A DNA stretch of 37,250 nt from Klebsormidium nitens (taxonomy: Eukaryota > Streptophyta > Klebsormidiophyceae > Klebsormidiales > Klebsormidiaceae), in NCBI GenBank assembly GCA_000708835.1, contig DF237616.1:8644-45893 (forward strand), given 5' to 3'. The notes below the pieces were generated by a model that saw only the letters and a program-made list of their open reading frames with translations, made no database searches and was not told the DNA's origin. Within the stretch, counting starts at the first letter, position 1. Each line of letters opens with the position of its first letter. Both the position numbers and the translations under genes were made by a program. Shown here piece by piece: positions 13,225-22,226 of the stretch.

Positions 13225-13712
13225 TGATGCTCAGAGCACTCCGACCAACCCTCAGCCTCTTCAAACATCGACGAGGTCAGAGGATAACCTCACGCCAAAG
13301 ATCGCGCACAACATTCTTTCTGGTCAATCCCACGCACACCTGCCACCCAGCGGACTCTCCCTCTAAAATCCACTGCCATTGGCATCGATGGCACACGCCT
13401 CTCTGGCAAAATGATACCCACGCGCCGCACGCCTTCAAGTTCCACAGCCTACAGCTCCGAGTCCTGAGGCCGCGGAGAAACTCTTCGCGGACCTCATCAG
13501 TGAGCACCTGCAGTCACCGTGACTGCAGGCAGCAGCAGTGATTGCGACACCATGGCCCTGGGAAGTGATTGCGACAGGGACGCGTGCGCTAGGTACCTAG
13601 GTACCGTTGCGTGGTACCTACAACCTAAGGCTGTACTGACCAGTGGGTACGGTTGTAGCCTCAGGAAGTAGGGGCCAGGGCAAGCCGCAACTTCAAGCCG
13701 CATAAGTATAGG
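13225..13712. other. Upstream region of the kinase gene with short palindromic repeats
   Basis: This lies 5' of the kinase ATG and ends at the MITE-like element. Around 13589-13625 the hexamer GGTACC recurs three times (GGTACCTAGGTACC, then TGGTACCTAC). An inverted pair CTACAACC/GGTTGTAG follows at about 13618-13655. No TATA box or coding exon is convincing. Confidence 0.4.
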
Positions 13713-13740
13713 TACCGTAGTCCAACGTGATGATTCCGAA
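13713..13740 (+). repeat. Left terminal inverted repeat of MITE-like element
   Basis: 28 bases beginning TACCGTAGTCC and ending ATTCCGAA. It is identical to the reverse complement of 13975-14002. Confidence 0.85.
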
Positions 13741-13974
13741 AAAATAAAGAATTATTTGCGTTCGGAAAGTCAGAAATTCGGATTTAGCATTCGGAAAGTG
13801 AAATTCCGGAAAGTTAAAATAACCTTGAAATGGTCCTCGGAAGCCGGAAAACTGCCAAAAACAACCAAAAACTCCCCTTCTAAGTGGGACCATAGGGCAT
13901 TCGGATTCTTGTCGGAATCAGCAGAAATAATTCCACTTTCCTGGTCGGATTGTTGTAAATAAGAAATAAAATCG

Positions 13975-14002
13975 TTCGGAATCATCACGTTGGACTACGG
14001 TA
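13975..14002 (-). repeat. Right terminal inverted repeat of MITE-like element
   Basis: 28 bases beginning TTCGGAAT and ending GGACTACGGTA. It is an exact inverted copy of 13713-13740, with a 234-base interior between the two. Confidence 0.85.
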
Positions 14003-15643
14003 TGTACCCGGGAGAGACCGGAGAAAGGGGAGGTAACGAAGGTACTGCTAATACCGGTATGGGGGACCGCACCAAATCTTAAAATGCCCGGCCCCCGGGC
14101 CCCATGGGCAGGCCGCAGCACGCCAACCGCGTGAGGCGGCGGCGTGACCTTACCGGCGCATCATAAATATGATCATATCGGGGCACCAGCCCGGCAGATT
14201 TTGCCGCCAAATCTTGCAGATATGTCTATGATGCGACATGAGTTTTCCGGCCAGATGATAAACCTGATCTTCATATAAAGATTGCCGAAGCCCCCACGAT
14301 TTATCGGGAAACTCCAAGTTTCAGCCAGGGAATATCCTGATTGTAGTAGCGAAAAACCCGGATGAGCGAAAAGCAGGGCGGTGACTCTGAAGCCTTGGGT
14401 GCAGTCGAGTCCCCCAGCCCATTGCTGCTCAAAATCTCAAGCTAGAGCCTTCCACTAAACCCAATCTCCCAATCTCCCTCTCATCTTACTCATGCTAGGA
14501 CGTACAAATGCCACGATCATGCGTTTAAGTCGCTTGTGATCTTCCATGTTTCATCGATCATTCAATCCCTGCGGGATCCCTGCTAGATTAGCAAAAGAAG
14601 AAAGACACCTTGTACCAGTATATGTGCCATGAGAAGCCCCTGCATTTAAAAGCCTGATTGGAAGAGACATCTTGTCATCTCGCGACCCCGCTCGGCAAGA
14701 CAAATAGCTACTCACACTGGATTTTTATCCGGCTAGCTTACATTCAGCATTAACAACTTCAGCTCACCTACAAAGGAAGCTTAGTGTTTGCATCTTGGTG
14801 TTAGGTGGGGCCCCATGATGCTTAAAGGTTTTCATGCATGCTGCCATCCCCCAAGCGGGCAATCGAGTCGATCTCGACCAAGGTGACACATGATTGACAT
14901 GATTGCAACGTCAGAGCAAAAGGATCTATGATCATTCATGTGCAGCCGGCACGACCGGCCATGCGATGGAAATATGGAATCGAGCTACTAGTTGCTAGAT
15001 TGCAAGCGGTGAGCTTCTGCCAACACTGTATGTGGCTTATGCCGAGATAACATAATTCGGACACACTTCTGTCAACAAAACCTGATCAATCTTTCCTGGG
15101 TTGTAGATGACTCGGTTGAGGATGCGTGCAACACAGAAGGTTGTCCTTGCCGTTTTAATCGTTTTTTTTGTTGGAAACACATCCTTGGTTTTGCCCAGCT
15201 GAAGTGCAATCAAGCAAGCATGCAACAATATAGCTGCACTAGAGGGTCTAAATAGTTGGAAACGGTCCGGCCCTACTTTGCACAAATCAGATGCACGTGT
15301 GTACAAGAGCCTTCAACAACACAATTCCAAAATGCACATGAGCTGGCTCACACTACCGTCTTTTAGCATAATAATTCTTCAACCTAGGAGTCTCATGTCT
15401 CGATGCTAATGACAGTCAATGCTAAACCAATTTTTTGGCAAGTCACGATGCTATGTGAGTTGTTCGGAGCTTTGCGCTAGGGCCCTCCACAAGTGATTGC
15501 AACTCTCAAGGTTGCAACGCGCACAGTCGGATAGCCTACTTGCTGTTGCAAATGCCGCTTGCTAGGCTGAGCAACCCGCAGGTGCAGCCCTGGGCGGCCG
15601 GCTATCCGGATGCTGTCGGCGCTCCTACCGACAGCTTGTGGAG
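14003..15643. other. Non-coding spacer downstream of SFR2
   Basis: About 1.6 kb between the MITE-like element and the SFR2 stop codon. No frame shows the coding bias of the neighbours, and I see no RNA gene or further transposon end. It should include the SFR2 3' untranslated region. Confidence 0.5.
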
Positions 15644-18600
15644 CTACCCGTTTTTTGGCAGGTCGGCTGCGGGGCGTGCGGGGTCAGCACGCCGGAAGGG
15701 CAGCTTGCTACCCAAGAATCGCGTGAAGCGCGACACTGGGTCCTGTAGGCCCTCGTACTCATAATGTGCAAAGCGCCAATCGCGCGTTACATATGCACGC
15801 TCCGTTGGGCAGTCCAAACCACCTGAAGCGCGGACACAACATCAGTGGTGGGACACAAGAAGCGCTGACACACTGATCCTCCAAACAATCTGCGAGAGCC
15901 CGGGAGTAGAGACGGCTTTGGCAGCCTTCCTGATGGCTCCCAATTGGAACAAGCATGTTTCTTCAAGAATGTGGAAAGAGAAATGGTTTCCTGCTGCCAC
16001 AAACAGTGAGAGAAAGCCTTGCACGCCTGTCCGCATAAGCATGCGTAGCAGGGCGCAAAGGTTCTGCACAGCGAGTCGCAGTCGGAAGTTCTGAGGACTC
16101 CCGTCTTCCGTCCTCAGTCGCCCAGGTGTCGAAGCACATCCACCCCAGACGCTTGCCTGCTCTCCAGGCTCCCCCGTACCTGCCTGTTCCCTAAGAGGCC
16201 GTTACAGCGTGCGCCTCACCTGCATACATGAGCCCCCAGCCGTCGACCTCGCGGCAGAACTTGCGCGTCTTGCCTTCGTCCGCCGCCTGCAGCAGCTCAT
16301 TCCACGCCTGCTCGCGCATGCCCTGCGTCACCGTGCCCGTCTTGGCAATCTGCACCCACAGCGCCGCCCGCAAGTCAGCCCAGGAAGCAGCCTGGCACGG
16401 CGGCCAGCCAACGACGAAACACCCGGGCCCCACACGCACTGGCAGTCAGCGGCCAGAAAGCGTCGCTTGTGCTTTTGCGTTAAAAGGCGGTAGGTTGGCT
16501 GACCTGGCCGTACAGGTGGTACGACGGGCGCGGGGTGCGCTTAAGGTCGTTCTCGCGGTCCACAGCCACCAGGCCGAACTTGGGGCCGTAGCCGTCGGCC
16601 CACTCCCAGTTGTCCGACAGCGTCCAGTGGAAGTAGCCGTCAATGGGCACGCCCTGCAACACACCCGGCGGGCAGTCAGGCCCAGGCGCGCAGGGGCGCA
16701 ACCACAGCAGAGCCGAGCAGGACGCCAAAGGCATCGGTTGACGATACATTGGAGGATCTGGACAAGGAGCGATGTCCAAGGGCTGGTCTACCAACAGGGT
16801 CGACACTCCTGGTGTGCTGGAGTGTTGAGCACTTGTGCGGGGTGTGAGCCGGCGGCACAGGGTTGCTCACGTCGTGAATGGCGGCCTTGATGGCGAGCAA
16901 GTGCTCGATCATGTACGGCCGCCGGATGACGTCCGTCTCGTCGGCGATGCCGTTCTCGGCGATGATGTACCGGATCTTGAGGTGCTTGTAGCGCTCGTGG
17001 AACTGCAACAGCATGCGGTACATGCTGCACGCACACGCACACCGCCAGGCGTCAGCATCAGCAGAGGCCGCCCCAGCATGGGAAGCGGCGGTGGAGGCAA
17101 CCGCTCCCGACATACAGGCACAAACTAGCGTTCAAAGCAAGATAATGCCATATGGACACCGTACAACCTGGCCACCCATGTGTCGGACTGCGGCGACCTG
17201 ACCTGCAACAGTGGGGACACAAGGTCCCCCGAGCGAGCAGTGTGGCGAGACTCACCCGTCGGGGTAGACGCCGCGGCCGGCCTCGCTGTACTCGATGTCG
17301 GGCACCAGCTTCAGCCCGGGGGCCGACAGCACCTCCTGCACAAACAGCAACCCACCAAGGTCAAGCCGGGCAAAGGAATGCTTCAAAGAAAGCTCATAAA
17401 AGAATGTTTCTGTACCTAAAGTCAATGAACTTGATTCTGCGAGAACCAACGCCTTCCCACCGGCCTGTGACACTTTTAGCGATTTGTGGGCGGTGGCTCA
17501 GTCCAATCCAAGTCGTCATGCTTGTTGCCAGAGCGAGCTGGTTATTGTTGCTCGTACCTGGCCGTAGTAGTTGATCCCGATGTAGTCGAGCTTGTGGCAG
17601 ACCTTGTCCACCCAGTTGAAGCGCGTCATGGCGTTGGACGCCACCACGGGGCCCACGTCCTTGAGCCCGTACGGCCGCATGAACGACACGTGGTGCGCAA
17701 TGCCCACCTGCGGCGCGCCCCGCGCCGCGTGCACCGGGCCCCTGCACACAGCGCGTAAGAGTCACCACGGGGGGCCAGCTTCATAGGAAGCAACAGAAAA
17801 CGGACGAGTAGGCGCGCTCATGCCCCACCTGGTGATGCTCTGACCAGTTGCTGACTTTGGTTCGACGACTGGGATTCAAAGAGAAACCACTTCCCCAACC
17901 AGTACAATTGTGGTGCCCTGTTGCGCAACCAAATCCATCCTGGAAGTACGAACATATTACTGTCGTTGCGCCTCTGGATAAATGCAGTCCTCAGACTGAG
18001 CCTCTGTAGAAACCTCACCAATCGGCTCTTCCCTCCAAACCTTACGGCTCAACAAAAAATGGCCACAGGAATACCTCCTCTAAAACACGCAGAGGCACAC
18101 CCTCTTTTCCCTGCGTGCAGGTGCGGCGGCTGCTCACCCTGGGGTTTCATCATCCTTGTGGATGATGTCGTACGCTTTGATGTGCGCCTCCGCCATGTAG
18201 CGCATCGCTTTCTGGAAGCGGCCCCACGGCGTGGACAGCATCAGCGTCTCAATCACGCCGGGCGGGGTGCCCCCCGGCCAGCTGGCGCCGCAGTAGGTCA
18301 AGCCCACAAACACGTGCGGCTCGTTGAATGTCATCCAGTAGTCCACCAGGTCGCCAAACGCCTCCACCGCCAAACTGCACGCCGCAGAAACAGACTCAGT
18401 GCAGCCCGGCTGGGAAAGGGGAGGAGAACTCACATCTAACAATCTTGAATGCCAAAGTAGACTCAGTCAAGGGAGTGAAACTTTATGCAGATCCCAAGCA
18501 GCGGCCTCAACAATGGTGGGGTGCACCAGGACGTCTCGATGCAGTGGTGTGGGCCCGGGTGGCTCACTGGGTGAACTCGACAAAGTAGTCGACGGTGCGG

Positions 18601-20759
18601 TGATTGGTCCATCCTCCGTAGTTGGTGGCCCACTTGGGGAGGGAGTGGTGGAAGAGCGTGAGCATGACCTTCATCTTGTAGTGCCGCACGCGCCGCAGGA
18701 TCCACCGGTAGTGCGCCACGGCCTTCTTGTCAAACTGCGCGCAGGCAGGGCAAAAGGCCCTCTGTCAGGCCCAGAACAGCATTGCTCATGTTACAAGGCA
18801 CACAGTGAGGATGTTTAGCACGTGTCATCCTGGTCAGAGAAATCCAACGTCTGGTTTAACAAAATACGGTCCAGCGTATTCTGCAGGGCTGTGCAGGTAG
18901 CTAAGATAGCACTGGACGGACAAAATCGCATGACTGCGATAAAATTAGGCAAGCGCTAGCTGCCAGGCTTACCACTTGAGCGGTCCCCTCTGCAGGCTCG
19001 TCCGGGACAATCCGGCCCCAATCAATCCCCATGCGGAACACGGAGACATTGGCCCCTGCAGCCAGCTGCAGCTCGGTGTCTGGCTCCGACCAGAACTTGA
19101 GGCGCTGCTCCGGCTTGGGCACGTTGTGGAAGGCCGCCACCGCAAGAGCCTCGCCATCGGCGGTCAGCCCTTTGAGGCCCTGTCCAATGGGCAGGTTATC
19201 CTCATTATCCTCTGCGCAGAAGAATGGGGGGTCAATGGGGGTCAATGCTGGGCAGACAGGAGAGTGGCAGGACCGCCTGCTGCGGGATATCCACAGGACT
19301 ACTGCGGCAGACAGGGGGCCGGGAGAGGAGGAAAGGGAGCCCACAATTTGCAAGATCCAGCAGAAAGTGATTCGCCCTGCTTTACGTCAGACTAGTTCAC
19401 ATGGCCTCTTGCATCCTGGTCGTCAGCGGCCAGCGGCCTCACCTGCGGCCACCCCGTTGGGCTGCTTGCTTGAATTGCCATCCTCCTTGGCCAACGTGGC
19501 GTGTGCGCCATCGCTGCTGCTCAAGCCCTTGCTGCGCGCCTCGCTCTCCCCCTCAATGTTGCTGCCCCCCGGCCCGTGCTCCTCCATGTTGTCGCTCGTG
19601 CCGTACTGCACCATCTCCTTCTCGGGCACGCTCTCCTCCGCAAACTCGAGCCACGCATCGTCCAGCTCATCCTCCACATGGGCAGGCGCCGTGGCGAGAC
19701 CAAAGAAGAACCCCTCTCCACTGCCTGCATCAAGGCCGTTCCAGTGCCCAAGTCAGCCAAGTGAGCAGCCAGCCAAAAGTGGATGGTAAGTAGCCTCAGC
19801 TTTTGTTTAGAGCAAGTCCAGGATGCCGAAGGCATTGCTGACATTGGTCGGATCTTCTTCCGACAAGAACGGAAGAAGGTCAGGGAACACAAGCTGATAA
19901 ATCTCATAGTCAGAGAGGAAAGTTCATTCGCTGCAGCCAATTATAGCACATCTGCCGTCGTTGTTCAGAGTGGCCAGCCCTGAGTGTGGCACTGGCACTT
20001 GATTACCACAGCACTTCTGACAAGCCTCTCAACCTGGCACTTTCTTAGGGTTCGTGAGAAAAGCCCTAAGAAACCTCTCGCCTCTCCTAGTAGCATCGAG
20101 AAGAGTGGTACGATACACTTCGAGGACTGTGTAGGAGTTTGTTTCCTGCAGCAATGCTAACATGGGTCCTTTGGATCTTTGGATGCCGATTGTGACAAGA
20201 CCAGCAGACCCCTCAGTCTGACCTGTTCCATCCTGTTGAATGCATGACGGCTGCATAGCAGGGGGAGAAATGCTGCGCAACTGAGCCTAGATCCTCGTTC
20301 CTTACAGCCAAGTGCTCGCTGATTGAAGACACAAGGGCTGAAAGATGCTGAGCATGTCCAGTGTCTGGATGCGAAGACACCTGAATTTGTAATAGTCGAC
20401 CATGTCTGCCATCTGAAGAACGCATTCACTAACTGTAGAGAAGAGGCAAGCAGTGTGCACTGCAGCGGCACTGTCCCCAGACATGCCTGCGTATGACTGC
20501 ATAGACAGGCCGTTCGCAATGCTGTTGAATCAGACAAGGTCAACTCACCATCTGAGGCAATCGGCTTGTCTACTGCAAACTGCGCCAACACTGTGTCCGG
20601 GTCGCCCGGATCCTCAAAGGGGTCATCGAGCGGAGCAAAGTCCTTCCTTGCAATGAACTGCTTGTATGCTAAGGCATTCAAGACCGTGGCAGCTCCCCAG
20701 AGGCCAACCGCTACCTTGCCCACTGTCAGGATCACGGGAAGCGGATTCGGAGGCGCCAT
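15644..20759 (-). CDS. SFR2: SFR2-type galactolipid:galactolipid galactosyltransferase (GH1 family), 11 exons, 670 aa
   Basis: Exons (minus) are 20759-20549, 19724-19443, 19211-18973, 18734-18568, 18374-18138, 17741-17558, 17335-17256, 17024-16871, 16653-16504, 16349-16220 and 15822-15644; all phases agree. SFR2 is a glycosyl hydrolase family 1 protein of the outer plastid envelope that moves galactose between monogalactolipids, giving oligogalactolipids and diacylglycerol during freezing or osmotic stress in plants. Seen here: an N-terminal membrane anchor (about residues 8-26), GFFFGLATAPAHVEDELDDA, acid/base Glu318 in TFNEPH, AHHVSFMRPYGL, GINYYGQ, nucleophile Glu490 in IAENG, and SDNWEWADGYGPKFGLVAVD. 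The last exon encodes the SFR2-specific tail RDWRFAHYEYEGLQDPVSR, which ordinary GH1 glucosidases lack. The stretch between the anchor and the barrel has an extra acidic/Ser-rich insert. Arabidopsis SFR2 is 622 aa, so this copy is slightly longer. Confidence 0.95.
20041..20073. repeat. Perfect 10-bp inverted repeat in SFR2 intron 1
   Basis: TTTCTTAGGG at 20041-20050 pairs with CCCTAAGAAA at 20064-20073 around a 13-base loop. It lies inside the 824-base first intron (19725-20548). No function is assigned. Confidence 0.5.
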
Positions 20760-20994
20760 GCAGGCGGCTCCTGAAATGGGTTGACAGACTAATCCATGCC
20801 CATCCCTGGCGCCTCCTGAAGACCCCGACGCGCGCAAGGAAACTGGAAGAGCTGCACTGCTGCTCGGACAGGTCTTCGCAGTTGAAGCTGTTGCTTGAGC
20901 CTGTCTTCGCATGATAGGTACCTAGAATGATTGATTCGCTTCAAACTGCCATACTGGCCACTAACATGTTTGATCATTGACCTATGGCATGTTT

Positions 20995-21002
20995 CCACGT
21001 GG
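20995..21002. promoter_or_regulatory. G-box CCACGTGG upstream of SFR2
   Basis: A palindromic CACGTG core with symmetric flanks, 236 bases upstream of the SFR2 ATG. G-boxes bind bZIP and bHLH factors in plants. CACGTG also occurs elsewhere in the window, so chance is possible. Confidence 0.35.
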
Positions 21003-21047
21003 TGAGCCATTGTTGATCAGCTGCCATCTGGCAAAGGCCTTTGGATG

Positions 21048-21055
21048 ACACGTGT
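21048..21055. promoter_or_regulatory. G-box ACACGTGT upstream of SFR2
   Basis: A second palindromic CACGTG core, 289 bases upstream of the SFR2 ATG and 53 bases from the first. The close pairing is the main reason to list it. Confidence 0.35.
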
Positions 21056-21277
21056 ACCTGCATAAACTAGAGCGAGAAAAGGCTCGCTGGCCTAACTGGG
21101 CGAGGCAGTAAGCTCATCGCACGGCTACCGGTATACCTACCGTACGCCGAAAGCTCAGTGCCGCAAAACGGACAAAGCAGCCGAACTTTTCTTCGGAAAA
21201 AAATTGCGGACGCTGCGCAGGTTGTCAGGGTTCGGACCTTTGAACAGCCGACGAGCAGCCGGGCATCGCCTGTGACA

Positions 21278-21388
21278 TTAGGGTTATGTTGCAAGCCTGT
21301 GACGGTTTGTTAGGGTCGCGCAGGCTAACTGTGACTGCACTACGATTAGGGTTAACACTAACGGCTAAGGCATATTCTTAGGGTTTTA
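21278..21388 (+). repeat. Cluster of four telomere-like TTAGGG units
   Basis: ATTAGGGTTA at 21278-21287, GTTAGGG at 21309-21315, ATTAGGGTTA at 21345-21354 and CTTAGGGTTTTA at 21377-21388. The units are spaced about 31-36 bases apart, not in tandem. The last matches the plant telo-box AAACCCTAA on the opposite strand. They could be regulatory telo-box-like sites or remnants of an interstitial telomeric insertion. Confidence 0.45.
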
Positions 21389-22226
21389 GTGTTGAAACGG
21401 CTCCCCGGTAGCTGTAAAAGGTACCCGGTGATTGATTCGTACGATGTCCGCGTCCGTTTTTCATGAAGAAGAGTTCGGCTGCTTTGTGCCTCTTGCGTGC
21501 CTGCCCACATACGGTATACCGTACCCACGGACATCGTATCGCACGGAGGCCAATAAGCGGCCTCTGATTGGCGTAGCATGAAAATATCTGGAGAAAATGG
21601 ATAATGGCGCCTAGTCTGCGCACTCTGCAATTGCCTTGGCCCATGATACCTAGGATACCTATGCCAAATTGCCAATTGGCAATGCCAATGGCCGTAGCCA
21701 TCATCCAACCTGAATGCATCCATCCTAAAAAGTCCTAATTTGGCCATCCTGGCGGCAGTGGCTGTTGGCTGTGAAGGACAGCAATCTTAGTTCGGTGGTG
21801 CGCATCTCTCAACGGGTGAGCCGCAGGGGGCATTCAAAGGAGCGAAGCTGCCTGAACTATGACGTGACTGTGAGGCCGCCCCCTGCTGGAGCTTGGAGTT
21901 AGTTGGTAGCAACAATGTGGGGTGGCCTCAGTCTAAGCCCACACTGCCGTCCAACTGCTTCATAGAGAATCGTGATTGCACTGGGCATTGTCCAGAGACT
22001 GCCCTTACTGCCTCTTAACCGAGCGGAGTGAGCTGAAGACCCGTCACATGTTTTCCTACACAGGAAACTGCACAATTTCTATTTCGTGGAATCATAGTTT
22101 GCTGCATTGTACATAGATTTCCGGGCTCTCCTTGAGTACCCCTGCTCTGGAGACGCAGCGCTGAAGCCGTGTTCCTGGTGCCATCGCTTCCCGAGGGCAG
22201 CTGCATTCTCATTCCTTGGGGCCAGC

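Larger units (their letters stand above)
13713..14002. mobile_element. MITE-like element with 28-bp perfect terminal inverted repeats
   Basis: Positions 13713-13740 and 13975-14002 are exact inverted copies of each other. The outermost TA on each side can be read as a duplicated TA target site, leaving a 286-bp element at 13715-14000 with 26-bp inverted repeats starting CCGTAGTCCAACG. The interior is AT-rich, carries several short TTCGGAAAG-like repeats and has no coding capacity. TA target duplication with short size is typical of Tc1/mariner-derived non-autonomous elements, but the family is not recognised. It sits about 490 bp upstream of the kinase start codon. Confidence 0.8.
20760..22226. 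promoter_or_regulatory. Shared upstream region of divergent SFR2 and P450 genes
   Basis: About 1.47 kb separates two start codons facing away from each other, so both promoters must lie here. It contains two G-box cores near SFR2, a cluster of telomere-like TTAGGG units in the middle and the perfect 14-base palindrome TACGGTATACCGTA at 21510-21523. No exon is convincing, although 5' untranslated exons could be present. Confidence 0.55.

Noticed and set aside
16191-16439. SFR2 ending in GEAHAVTAS at 16191
   Set aside because: This reads into intron 10. The GTGAGG donor at 16219 joins in phase to 15822, restoring the conserved tail.
16228-16890. 220-aa plus-strand frame
   Set aside because: It overlaps SFR2 exons 9 and 10 on the other strand, which are clearly coding by motif.
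21278-21388. Chromosome-end telomere
   Set aside because: The units are dispersed, not tandem, and genes continue on both sides.
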